A DNA stretch of 64,000 nt from Embleya scabrispora (GTDB lineage Bacteria; Actinomycetota; Actinomycetes; Streptomycetales; Streptomycetaceae): contig NZ_MWQN01000001.1 of NCBI RefSeq assembly GCF_002024165.1, positions 4,877,501 through 4,941,500 of the forward strand, in the 5' to 3' direction. Position 1 is the stretch's first letter, and each line of letters starts with the position of its first letter. Shown here in pieces: positions 25,917 to 33,400 of the stretch. The notes beneath the pieces were generated by a model that did not search any database, had not been told where the DNA came from, and saw nothing but the letters and a program-made list of their open reading frames with translations. Made by a program: the position numbers and the translations under genes.

Positions 25917-26037
25917 TTTCCTGAGTGGACAAGGCGAGCGTCCACCGAGTGGACGGTCCTCTCGTTTCCTGAGTGAACAGAGCGGGCGTTCCCCGAGTGA
26001 ACAAAGCTGCCGTTCCCAAAGGGAACAGTCGGGCATC
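25917..26037. repeat. Five 24-bp iterons upstream of the DUF2637-mob operon
   Basis: Four consecutive 24-bp units and a fifth diverged unit, of the form TTYCCYGAGTGRACA followed by about nine variable bases. Within them are short dyads: GTCCACCGAGTGGAC (unit 2), GTTCCCCGAGTGAAC (unit 4) and GTTCCCAAAGGGAAC (unit 5). Regular 24-bp phasing suggests a protein-binding array: a replication origin, centromere-like site or operator for the minus-strand mob operon. Confidence 0.65.
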
Positions 26038-26052
26038 TCGCTGGGCGTGCCC

Positions 26053-26138
26053 GGGACGGGTCGACTCGTCCCGGGCCGGGACTCGTCCCCGCGCCGACCT
26101 GCGCGGGGACGAGTGGGACGGATGGGACGGGTTGCGGC
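26053..26138. repeat. 86-bp imperfect direct repeat, copy 2
   Basis: Partner of 25755-25840, sharing GGGACGGGTCGACTCG and GCGCCGACCTGCGCGGGG at identical spacing. It ends just before the DUF3631 stop codon. Confidence 0.6.
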
Positions 26139-26142
26139 CTCG

Positions 26143-27438
26143 TCAGGGCTGCCGGGGCGGCTCCGGGTCGGGCTCGGGGCAGTAGCGGTGCCAGGCGTCG
26201 ACGAACTGGCTGCGGGTGAAGCCCTTGCGCTGGTTGCCGTCGGGGAAGCGGATGTTGGACGAGGAGATCCCGTAGTCCTTGAGGTGGATCCCCAGCGCGC
26301 GCGGGGTCAGTCCGCCGGCGCCGTGATCGGCCCAAGGGGCCTCGACGTCGTCGCGTAGCGCGCTCAGGAGTTGCGCCGTGGACAGCGCCGCGATGTCGTT
26401 GAGCCCTGCGAACACCCGCCGACAGTCCGAGAGCAGGCGGATACTCAGGCCGCCCTGGTCGTCGTTCGCCTCCTCGGCGGCGGTCATCTCCGCGCAAGCC
26501 ACCCGCGCCGCCCTGGGCCAGGACCCGCCGGCGAGGTCCGCGACCACGACCAGGGGCTCCCACGTGTCGGCCGCCCGGTCCTCGACCGGCATCTCGGGCT
26601 CCGCATCGGCGGCGACATCGGCCACCGAACGCAGCCACGCCGCGAGCCGGTCGCGCAGTTCGTTGAGCCCCGGCTGGTCACGGCGGGTCCGGAAGGGCGC
26701 CGCCCGTTCCCCCTTGACCTTGCGGCGCATGCGGATCACCACCGCCCGGTCCATGATCGTGTCGGGGAGGTCACCGATCCCGGCTATCGCCGCCATGGCG
26801 AACGTGTTGAAGCGGTGCGGCTTGTGGTCGTTGCCCACCACCCGCAGCGTGTAGCGGTTGCGCTGGTGGCCGGCGTTGAGGAGACCGCGCATCTCCTCGT
26901 TCTTCTCCGCGACCTTCGCGCTGCCGAACAGCGTGTCGGCCTCGTCGACCAGCAGGGTCGGCGGCTCGTCCGTGATCGAGCGGAAGATCGCCGCCGGGGT
27001 CGCGTTCACCGTGATGCACGGGTCGTGCACCGTCTCGTGCAGGACGTCCAGGAGCCGGGACTTCCCGCACCGCTTCGCCGGAGCCACCACCGCCAGGCGC
27101 GGCGCGTGCTGCAACACCGGCTGCAGGTGGGTCGGCGCCGTCCACAGGGTCACCGCGTCCAAGGCCGCGCCGTGGGGCAGGATCACGTATCGCGCGATCG
27201 CGGCACGCAGTTCGTTCAGGAGGGCGTCGCCCTCGGTCGCGGGCATGTCCGGCAGGGCGACCGGCGGGCGCGGGCCGTCCGCATCGTCGGGCACCGACGC
27301 GTCGGCCGCCGGGCCCGGCTCGGCTGCGGGCGGTCGGCCGGGGGTTCGGACCGGAGGCCAATCCGCGTAGCGCGGCGGGCGCTCGTCGGTCGACGACGCG
27401 CTTGGCGTCGGAGGACGCGGCGTCGTAGTGTGGGGCAC
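26143..27438 (-). CDS. DUF3631 ATPase (helicase/primase-like)
   Basis: 431 residues. After a Pro-rich N-terminus there is a P-loop: LAVVAPAKRCGKSRLLDVL (Walker A) and PTLLVDEADTLF (Walker B), then RYTLRVVGNDHKPHRFNTFAMAAIAGIGDLPDTIMDRAVVIRMRRK with the arginine fingers, as in DUF3631 proteins found in actinomycete elements and phages. The C-terminal DUF3631 part includes DDVEAPWADHGAGGLTPRALGIHLKDYGI, a winged-helix-like tail. A likely role is unwinding during element replication. GTG 27438 has GAGGAG 5 nt upstream. The iteron array lies directly downstream. Confidence 0.75.
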   Translation of the reverse strand: MPHTTTPRPPTPSASSTDERPPRYADWPPVRTPGRPPAAEPGPAADASVPDDADGPRPPVALPDMPATEGDALLNELRAAIARYVILPHGAALDAVTLWTAPTHLQPVLQHAPRLAVVAPAKRCGKSRLLDVLHETVHDPCITVNATPAAIFRSITDEPPTLLVDEADTLFGSAKVAEKNEEMRGLLNAGHQRNRYTLRVVGNDHKPHRFNTFAMAAIAGIGDLPDTIMDRAVVIRMRRKVKGERAAPFRTRRDQPGLNELRDRLAAWLRSVADVAADAEPEMPVEDRAADTWEPLVVVADLAGGSWPRAARVACAEMTAAEEANDDQGGLSIRLLSDCRRVFAGLNDIAALSTAQLLSALRDDVEAPWADHGAGGLTPRALGIHLKDYGISSSNIRFPDGNQRKGFTRSQFVDAWHRYCPEPDPEPPRQP

Positions 27439-27574
27439 AGATTCTCCTCACCCGGTGGCGACGAGCCCGGCAAGGCCCGCCGCCACCGCATAGTGATCGT
27501 TCAGGAGTGGGCGTATCCGGTGTGGATCCTGAAGCCCTCGACGTTCACAGCGTCGGGGGCTTTCTGCTGTGCGC

Positions 27575-27775
27575 TCAGGCGGCGCGTTCGGTGGTCCGGC
27601 TGTCGAGCCACGCCTCCACCTCCGACCAGCGGTAGCGCAGGTGCCGGCCGACCTTGATGCTCGCCGGCCCGAGCCCGCGGTGGTTCCACGCGTACAGCGT
27701 GGCCAGCGGGACGCCGAGATGGTCGGCGAGTTCCTCGGCGGACGCGAGCTTGCGGGTGTCCCGTGCTCTGGTCAT
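27575..27775 (-). CDS. Excisionase / AlpA-like HTH_17 protein
   Basis: 66 residues with the MerR-like excisionase fold: LASAEELADHLGVPLATLYAWNHRG, then GRHLRYRWSEVEAWLDSRT. Proteins of this size beside a tyrosine integrase normally bend attachment-site DNA and favour excision. Divergent from the XRE regulator and integrase. A dyad GTGACGTTGTCAC sits only 5 bp upstream of its ATG and may be an operator. Confidence 0.8.
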   Translation of the reverse strand: MTRARDTRKLASAEELADHLGVPLATLYAWNHRGLGPASIKVGRHLRYRWSEVEAWLDSRTTERAA

Positions 27776-28112
27776 CTTGGTGACGTTGTCACGAGCTATG
27801 TTGCCTCCGCTGATTTATCGGCCCCGGGTGGGCGGACGACGAAGCTAGCCGAGAAGTCCCCGAGTAGTCCAGGAATTGTGGACCCAACCCGCGACGCCGC
27901 AAAATCGTGCATCGTTTTACGCGGTAAACGGCTGTGGACTGCGTATATGTCATCCGGATGAGCGCGGACGAGACCAGGCTCTGCCGGATTATTCGGCCCT
28001 CGCGCGGATTTTCCGACACTTCCCGGGGCTGGATAACACCGGGCGCCACGAACCGGCACGGGAAACGTATTGCTGTTTGACAATTCGGCGGACCGGGATC
28101 AACATCCCCATC
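27776..28112. promoter_or_regulatory. Divergent control region between excisionase and XRE/integrase
   Basis: 337 bp without a convincing gene, AT-richer than its surroundings. It holds a perfect dyad GTGAC-GTT-GTCAC (27780-27792) against the xis start, and a near-palindrome GTTTTACGCGGTAAAC around 27914. Both are candidate operators for the XRE protein or excisionase, a layout typical of integration/excision switches. Confidence 0.5.
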
Positions 28113-28646
28113 ATGGGAACACGGGTAGTGGAGATCGGGCCGACCGGCGTGATGGTCGCCCACAATGTCGAACGCCTGCGGGTGGCCGCCGGACTCAGCC
28201 AACGCGCGCTGGCCGAACGCCTGACGGATCTGGGGCGGCCGACGGCGTTCACCGCGATCAGCAAGATCGAGCGCGCGGAGCGGCGCGTGGACACCGACGA
28301 CCTCGTCGCGTTGGCCGTCGCGCTGAGCGTTGCCCCCACCACGCTCCTGCTGCCTCCGGTGGCCGACGGCTCCCCCACCCGCGTCACCGGCGGAGGAAGC
28401 GTCACCACGGCCGAAGCATGGGAATGGGCCGACGGCAAAAGACCGTTGGTCCGGCTCCCGGAGGTCGACGGCGGCGCCCTCGCGCACGCCCGTCGCGCCC
28501 GCCCGTTGGGGCGCCGCGCCGATCACCTGGTCACCGGGGCCGCCGACACCGATGCGGGCGACCGGCCCGATCCCCTCGCGCATCTCACCAAGCAGGAACT
28601 GCTGGCTCTCCTCGACAACCTCACGGAGGTACTCCGGAATGGCTGA
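28113..28646 (+). CDS. XRE-family transcriptional regulator
   Basis: 177 residues. N-terminal helix-turn-helix: HNVERLRVAAGLSQRALAERLTDLGRPTAFTAISKIERAERRVDTDDLVALAVALSV. The C-terminal 90 residues are acidic and end in [18 protein letters not shown]. Placed directly upstream of integrase and overlapping it by 8 bp (the integrase ATG lies inside its last codons), so both are made together. Likely controls integration/excision. ATG 28113 lacks a good SD; other starts are possible. Confidence 0.75.
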   Translation: MGTRVVEIGPTGVMVAHNVERLRVAAGLSQRALAERLTDLGRPTAFTAISKIERAERRVDTDDLVALAVALSVAPTTLLLPPVADGSPTRVTGGGSVTTAEAWEWADGKRPLVRLPEVDGGALAHARRARPLGRRADHLVTGAADTDAGDRPDPLAHLTKQELLALLDNLTEVLRNG

Positions 28647-29971
28647 CGTGTACGACCGCTGGCACAAGTCCCGCCCGAAGGCGGACGAGAAGGAATGCCG
28701 CGAGCACAAGGGTAAGGTGCCGTCCGCCGATCACGGCAAGGGCAAGCGCTGGCAGGCCCGTTGGCGGGACGCCGCCGGCAAGCAGTGCAAGGAGAACTTC
28801 GACCGCCGGGTCGATGCCGACGCCCGCGCGACCAAGGTTGACAACGACCTCAACGAGGGCACCTACCTCGACCCGAGCGCTGGCAAGGTCACGTTGGCGG
28901 CGTTCGCCACGAAGCGCCTCGCCTCGCTCACCGGTGACCCCGGGACGTACGTGGCCGTCGAACTCCGTATACGGCTGCACGTCCTGCCGCACCTCGGCCA
29001 CCACCAGCTGCGCGCGCTGCGGCCGTCCATGCTCCAGACCTGGATCCGAGACCGGGAGAAGGCCGGCCTCGCCTCGTCCTACATCCGTGTCATCTTCGCG
29101 AACCTCTCGGCCATCCTCGTCGCTGCCGTGGATGACGGTGTCATCGCCAAGAACCCGTGCAGCGCCGGTTCCATCCGCCTACCCAAGAGCACCAAGCCCC
29201 CGATCGAACCGTGGTCCTCACAGCGCGTCCTGGCCGTCGTCGGGGCACTTCCCACCGCCTACGCCTGCACGGCCGTCATCGGGGCCGGCTGCGGGCTTCG
29301 ACAGGGCGAGATCTTCGGCTTGGCCGAGAAGGACATCGACCAGGCTCGCGGCTACATCCGTGTGCGCCGCCAGGTCAAGCTGATCGGCAGCAAGATGGTT
29401 TTCGCCCTGCCCAAGGGCGGAAAGGTGCGCGACGTTCCGCTGCCGCCCAAGGTGCTGCAAGCGATCCTCGCTCACCTGGAGGCGCGCCCCGCTCGTGACG
29501 TGACCCTCCCGTGGGCCGATGTCGACGGCAAGCCCACCACCGTGAAACTCATCTTCACCGGTCGCGAGACCAAGGCGATCAACCGCAACTACTTCAACCC
29601 GAACATCTGGAAGCCCGCGCTCGCCAAGGCCGGCGTCATCGAGACGCCGGACGAGGGCGAGCTGTACGCGGAGTCCCGCAGCGAGGGGATGCACGCGCTC
29701 CGGCACCACTACGCGAGCGTCGTGCTCGACGCGGGTGAGAACATCCGGGCGCTCGCCGAGTACCTCGGACATGCCGACCCCGGCTTCACCCTCCGGATCT
29801 ACACCCACCTCATGCCCGCGAGCGAAGAGCGCACGAAGAAGGCCGTCGACCGCGCTCTTGAAGCAGCGGTCGACGGCCTTGTTCTTCGGGGGGAGTGCCC
29901 TCGTTGTGCCCTCTCGGGCTGCCTGGAGGGTGAACCCGCGCGGCGGCGCTGTTTCGGCTTAGATGTCGAAG
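28639..29971 (+). CDS. Tyrosine site-specific integrase whose frame runs through the att core
   Basis: The catalytic set is complete: R221 ([11 protein letters not shown]), H352 and R355 (HALRHHY), H378 (LGHAD), Y388 (IYTHLMP), with the arm-binding N-terminus [14 protein letters not shown] and a core-binding domain between. ATG 28639 has GGAGGT 8 nt upstream. Related integrases end soon after [10 protein letters not shown]. Here the frame has no stop before the att core (29956-29971) and stays open along antisense glnA to TAG 31441-31443, which would give 934 residues. In the excised circle the frame would cross the core, continue EVIRGIR and stop at TGA 4567-4569 (451 residues). The end given here is the core, not a stop codon. 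A lost stop by sequencing indel is the alternative. Confidence 0.85.
29839..29880. terminator. Perfect 15-bp hairpin in the integrase 3' end
   Basis: AAGGCCGTCGACCGC (29839-29853), 12-nt loop, GCGGTCGACGGCCTT (29866-29880). On the plus strand GTTCTT follows; on the minus strand (glnA direction) CTTCTTCGT follows, so it may work both ways. It nearly duplicates the hairpin at 4459-4497 and would replace that hairpin as glnA terminator after insertion. Confidence 0.6.
29895..29915. repeat. GTGCCCTC repeats, right-arm copy
   Basis: GTGCCCTC (29895-29902) and GTGCCCTCTC (29906-29915), matching the left-arm words at 4656-4673. Candidate integrase arm-type sites. Confidence 0.45.
29956..29971. repeat. 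attR core
   Basis: GGCTTAGATGTCGAAG, identical to 4531-4546. It includes the glnA stop codon (29959-29961 on the minus strand), so glnA keeps its C-terminus FELYFDI. Confidence 0.85.
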
Positions 29972-31368
29972 TAGAGCTCGAACTCGTGGGGGTGGGGGCG
30001 CAGGCGGACCGGGTCGATCTCCTTGGTGCGCTTGTATTCGATCCAGGTGTCGATCAGGTCCTGGGTGAAGACGCCGCCTTCGAGGAGGTAGTCGTGGTCG
30101 GCCTCCAGGGCGTCGAGGACCTCGGCGAGGGTGCCGGGGACCTGGGGGACGGCCTGGTGCTCGTCGGGGGCCAGTTCGTACAGGTCCTTGTCGACCGGCT
30201 CCAGCGGCTCGATCTTGTTCTTGACGCCGTCGAGGCCGGCCATCAGCTGGGCGGCAAAGGCCAGGTACGGGTTGGCCGACGGGTCCGGGACGCGGAACTC
30301 GACGCGCTTGGCCTTCGGGTTGCTGCCCGTGATCGGGATGCGGATGCAGGCCGAGCGGTTGCGCTGCGAGTAGACCAGGTTGACCGGCGCCTCGAAGCCC
30401 GGGACCAGGCGGTGGTACGAGTTCACCGTCGGGTTGGTGAAGGCCAGCAGCGACGGGGCGTGCTTGAGCAGGCCGCCGATGAAGTAGCGGGCGGTGTCGG
30501 ACAGCCCCGCGTAGCCCTGCTCGTCGTAGAACAGCGGCGAGCCGTCGGCCCACAGCGACATGTGGCAGTGCATGCCCGAGCCGTTGTCGCCGAAGATCGG
30601 CTTCGGCATGAAGGTCGCGGTCTTGCCGTTGCGCCACGCGACGTTCTTGACGATGTACTTGAACAGCATCAGGTCGTCGGCCGCCGCGAGCAGCGTGTTG
30701 AACTTGTAGTTGATCTCGGCCTGGCCGGCGGTGCCCACCTCGTGGTGCTGGCGCTCGATTTCCAGGCCCGCCGCCTCCAGCTCCAGGGAGATCTCCGCAC
30801 GCAGGTCGGCGAAGTGGTCGACCGGCGGGGTCGGGAAGTAGCCGCCCTTGTAGCGGACCTTGTAGCCGCGGTTGTTCTCCTCCGCGCCGGTGTTCCAGGC
30901 GCCCGCCTCGGAGTCGATGTGGTAGAAGGACTCGTTCGCGCCGGTCGCGAAGCGCACGCTGTCGAACACGTAGAACTCGGCCTCGGGGCCGAAGTACGCC
31001 GTGTCGGCGATGCCGGTGCCGGCGAGGTAGCGCTCGGCCTTCTTCGCGACGTTGCGCGGGTCGCGGCTGTACTCCTCATCCGTCAGCGGGTCGTGGATGA
31101 AGAAGTTGATGTTGAGCGTCTTGTCCTTGCGGAACGGGTCGAGGCGCGCCGTGGACAGGTCCGGGCGAAGCGCCATGTCCGACTCGTGGATCGCCTGGAA
31201 GCCGCGGATCGAGGATCCGTCGAAGGCCAGCGTCTCACTCGGGTCGAACGTCCTCGCCGGAACCGTGAAGTGCTGCATCACGCCAGGCAGGTCGCAAAAA
31301 CGAACGTCGACGAACTTGACGTCGTTGTCGGCGATGTATCGCGACACCTCTTCGGCGTTGTTGAACAT
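29959..31368 (-). CDS. glnA: Glutamine synthetase, type I
   Basis: 469 residues, the standard length of GSI. It makes glutamine from glutamate, ammonia and ATP as a cytoplasmic dodecamer. Visible signatures: [29 protein letters not shown] at the N-terminus, [39 protein letters not shown], and [10 protein letters not shown] with the adenylylation tyrosine at 397, the target of GlnE. ATG 31368 was chosen because GAGGAGGA lies 3 nt upstream; 24 further residues upstream lack homology. Transcription is probably activated or repressed by GlnR through the double operator at 31466-31503. Its 3' end was the element's integration target and remains intact. Confidence 0.97.
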   Translation of the reverse strand: MFNNAEEVSRYIADNDVKFVDVRFCDLPGVMQHFTVPARTFDPSETLAFDGSSIRGFQAIHESDMALRPDLSTARLDPFRKDKTLNINFFIHDPLTDEEYSRDPRNVAKKAERYLAGTGIADTAYFGPEAEFYVFDSVRFATGANESFYHIDSEAGAWNTGAEENNRGYKVRYKGGYFPTPPVDHFADLRAEISLELEAAGLEIERQHHEVGTAGQAEINYKFNTLLAAADDLMLFKYIVKNVAWRNGKTATFMPKPIFGDNGSGMHCHMSLWADGSPLFYDEQGYAGLSDTARYFIGGLLKHAPSLLAFTNPTVNSYHRLVPGFEAPVNLVYSQRNRSACIRIPITGSNPKAKRVEFRVPDPSANPYLAFAAQLMAGLDGVKNKIEPLEPVDKDLYELAPDEHQAVPQVPGTLAEVLDALEADHDYLLEGGVFTQDLIDTWIEYKRTKEIDPVRLRPHPHEFELYFDI

Positions 31369-31465
31369 CAATCCTCCTCGACCCGGCGCCAGGCGCGGGT
31401 AGTTGCGTTCGCGGGGAGCGGCCTCCTCCCCGGTGGCCACTAGGCCATGAAGGTAGGCGCGAGCG

Positions 31466-31503
31466 GTTTCCCGTCGGTGTCCCTCGTGTTTCCGGGATGT
31501 TAC
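31466..31503 (-). promoter_or_regulatory. Double GlnR operator of glnA
   Basis: Read on the minus strand: GTAAC-N6-GAAAC, six bases, then GACAC-N6-GAAAC. Both sites match the actinomycete GlnR pattern GTNAC-N6-GAAAC (the second has GACAC in the first half-site), and all three spacers are exactly 6 bp, the arrangement known at glnA promoters. It lies about 100 bp upstream of the glnA start. Confidence 0.8.
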
Positions 31504-31615
31504 GCACCCACCCGTACGGTCTAACCGGTTTGCCTGGATGCGTGTGCCCGTGATCGGCCGCCGGTACGCCCACCCCGAGGCGGGTGAATCGGCCCGGCTC
31601 GTCTACTTTGGAGGG

Positions 31616-32074
31616 GTGGACGAGAACACGAGCGCATCGCGGACCCAGGCCTCCGGGGCGGCGGACGACGAATTCGCCTACCGCGGCAAGCGTCTCGGGC
31701 TGCCCGAGGACGGACCCAATTCCCTGGCGCCGACCGGCCGCCGGCTCCTCGCCCTGGTCATCGACTGGGGCATCTGCTACGTCATCGCGCTGTCCTTCCT
31801 GGGCGGCGGCAAGCTCAACGCCATCGGCACCAGCTGGGGCACGCTCGGCGTGTTCGCCGTGGAGAACCTGCTCCTGGTGAGCACCCTCGGCTGGACCCTC
31901 GGCAAGCGGATCATGGGCATCCGGGTGGTCTCTGTCACCCGCGGCTCGCTGCTGCCGCTCGCGGTCGTGGTGCGCACGTTCCTGTTGTGCCTGGTGATTC
32001 CGCCGGCCATCTACGACCGGGACGGGCGCGGCTTCCACGACAAGGCGGTCGGCACGGCGGTGGTCCGGGCCTAG
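31616..32074 (+). CDS. RDD-family membrane protein
   Basis: 152 residues from GTG 31616. The RDD domain is visible: APTGRRLLALVIDWGICYVIALSFL (helix 1), WGTLGVFAVENLLLVSTLGWTLGKRIMGIRVV (helix 2 and the conserved TxGKxxxGIRVV), then LLPLAVVVRTFLLCLVIPPAIYDRDGRGFHDKAVGTAVV (helix 3 and the RDD-type tail). Function unknown; RDD proteins are often ion transporters or membrane accessories. An in-frame ATG at 31538 gives 178 residues. I prefer GTG 31616 because orthologues beside glnA start just before the YRGKRLGLPEDGP segment; TACTTT at 31604-31609 could even make the message leaderless. Confidence 0.78.
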   Translation: MDENTSASRTQASGAADDEFAYRGKRLGLPEDGPNSLAPTGRRLLALVIDWGICYVIALSFLGGGKLNAIGTSWGTLGVFAVENLLLVSTLGWTLGKRIMGIRVVSVTRGSLLPLAVVVRTFLLCLVIPPAIYDRDGRGFHDKAVGTAVVRA

Positions 32075-32107
32075 GCCCTTCTGCGACATCCGTGCTCCGA
32101 AACGCAG

Positions 32108-32147
32108 GAGAGCGGCGGCGATCCGGGTTCGGATCGCCGCCGCTCTC
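32108..32147. terminator. Bidirectional terminator between RDD and DUF4191 genes
   Basis: Perfect 17-bp stem GAGAGCGGCGGCGATCC (32108-32124) with complement at 32131-32147 around a 6-nt loop, between two convergent genes. Confidence 0.8.
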
Positions 32148-32208
32148 GCGTCGAACGGGGGACGGGGGACAGGGCGCGGGTGCCGCAGGGGCGCGGCGCC
32201 GGGTTGGG

Positions 32209-32895
32209 TCAGCCGCGCGGGCCGCGCGGCATGCGCGCGCCCTTCGGCATCGGGCCCTTGGGCACCGGCATGTTCTTCATCAGGTCGCCGACCGCCCGCA
32301 GCCGGTCGTTGACCTGCGCGACCTCGGGCTTGGCCATGGTCGGGGTCAGCTTCATGATGTGCCGCTGGAGCTTGAGCAGCGGGACCTGACCCTCGTCGTT
32401 GCCGACGATGATCGTGTGCACCGTGGTGTTCGCCGCCAGTCGGGACATGCGCTTCTTCTCATCGGCCAACAGTCGCGTCACGCGACCCGTCTGACCCTCG
32501 CCCACCAGGATGATGCCGGGGCGACCCACGGCGCGGTGTACGACATCCTGGTTGCGGGTGATGGCCACGGTGGGGGTCACGACCCAGCCACGCTTGAGTG
32601 ACTGCATGACCGCCAACGCGGCGCCGGGCTGGCCCTCCATCTGGCCGAGCACCGACTTCTCGGCCCTGCGTCCGAAGATGAAGGCCGCCGCGAGCAGACC
32701 CACGAGGGCACCGAAGATGCCCAGGTAGATCGGATGTCCCCACCAGAAGCCGATGGCCAGGAGTACTGCGAATACGCCCAGGCCCCAGGCCGCCACAATC
32801 AAGCCGACCCACGGATCGGCCTTCTTCGTCTGCTGGTAGGCGAGCCGGATCTGCTTCAGCCGGCCGCTCTTCTCGGATGGTTCCTTGCTCGCCAT
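32209..32895 (-). CDS. DUF4191 membrane protein
   Basis: 228 residues. N-terminal charged segment RLKQIRLAYQQTKKADP, two adjacent membrane helices (VGLIVAAWGLGVFAVLLAIGFWW and YLGIFGALVGLLAAAFIFG), then a soluble domain with RRAEKSVLGQMEGQPGAALAVMQSLKRGW, typical of DUF4191. The C-terminus is Lys/Gly/Pro-rich. ATG 32895 starts right before the conserved region. Function unknown; conserved beside glnA and lipA in actinomycetes. Confidence 0.82.
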   Translation of the reverse strand: MASKEPSEKSGRLKQIRLAYQQTKKADPWVGLIVAAWGLGVFAVLLAIGFWWGHPIYLGIFGALVGLLAAAFIFGRRAEKSVLGQMEGQPGAALAVMQSLKRGWVVTPTVAITRNQDVVHRAVGRPGIILVGEGQTGRVTRLLADEKKRMSRLAANTTVHTIIVGNDEGQVPLLKLQRHIMKLTPTMAKPEVAQVNDRLRAVGDLMKNMPVPKGPMPKGARMPRGPRG

Positions 32896-33045
32896 GTGAA
32901 AAGGATACTGGCGTGCCGTCCACCGGGGACAATGCCTGGCGCCGGCTTGTCGCAACCTTCCCGCCCAAGGCGCGGCGATCCGGCCGTCCGGCGGGAAATC
33001 CATCCCGGAGGACGGCCGAACCGCAGGCCGGCGGCTCCCGCGGTC

Positions 33046-33309
33046 CTAGTGCGAGCCGGTGCGCGGTGCGGGATTGACCGGGGCGAGGCGGGCCAGGATG
33101 TCGGAGGCCTCGGCGCGGGCCCGGGCACGGCTGCGGTCGGCGCACACGGCGGCCCACGCGTTGCGGCGGGCGGTGCGCTGACCACCCTCGAACATCAGGA
33201 CGGTCTCGACGGCCCGGAAGACCCGGCCGACGGTGGCCCGACGTGCGGCGAGGCCGCGATCGAACGCGCCGCGCAGCACCGAGGCGTTGTCCTGCTGCAT
33301 GTCTTGCAT
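33046..33309 (-). CDS. Small basic conserved hypothetical protein
   Basis: 87 residues, Arg/Ala-rich, with a helical centre (GRVFRAVETVLMFEGGQRTARRNAWAAV). No domain recognised. It sits in the usual place of a small gene between DUF4191 and lipA in Streptomyces-type genomes, which is the main support. The start ATG 33309 has only a weak SD; ATG 33300 is an alternative. Confidence 0.55.
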   Translation of the reverse strand: MQDMQQDNASVLRGAFDRGLAARRATVGRVFRAVETVLMFEGGQRTARRNAWAAVCADRSRARARAEASDILARLAPVNPAPRTGSH

Positions 33310-33400
33310 GAGGTCGTCCCCCTAGCTGTGCTCGATGCGAGGTTCCGCCGCATCGCGGCCGACTCTCGCAACACTGTGTTGCCGGATGATGGCGCCCGGG

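Larger units (their letters stand above)
4531..29971. mobile_element. Integrative mobilizable element inserted in the 3' end of glnA
   Basis: Bounded by a 16-bp perfect direct repeat, GGCTTAGATGTCGAAG, at 4531-4546 and 29956-29971; the repeat is the last codons and stop of glnA read in reverse, so the element is about 25.4 kb. It carries a tyrosine integrase next to one end, an AlpA-type excisionase, an XRE regulator, a DUF3631 ATPase, DUF2637, MobC and a relaxase, which together form the mobility block. The rest is cargo: CBASS, a STAND NTPase, and a glycosyltransferase/methyltransferase cluster. It lacks an FtsK/TraB translocase and any recognised RepSA initiator, so it looks mobilizable rather than self-transmissible. 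The glnA reading frame is regenerated intact at the right end. Confidence 0.88.

Noticed and set aside
22345-27438. Classification as a self-transmissible AICE
   Set aside because: No FtsK/TraB-type translocase and no RepSA-type initiator; a relaxase with MobC points to mobilization by a helper.
28330-28638. The integrase frame is open upstream of ATG 28639
   Set aside because: That part lies in the XRE regulator in another frame; ATG 28639 has a strong SD and begins the conserved integrase N-terminus.
29972-31443. Antisense-glnA protein as a gene of its own
   Set aside because: It has no start signal of its own and simply mirrors glnA; it matters only as the extension of the integrase frame.
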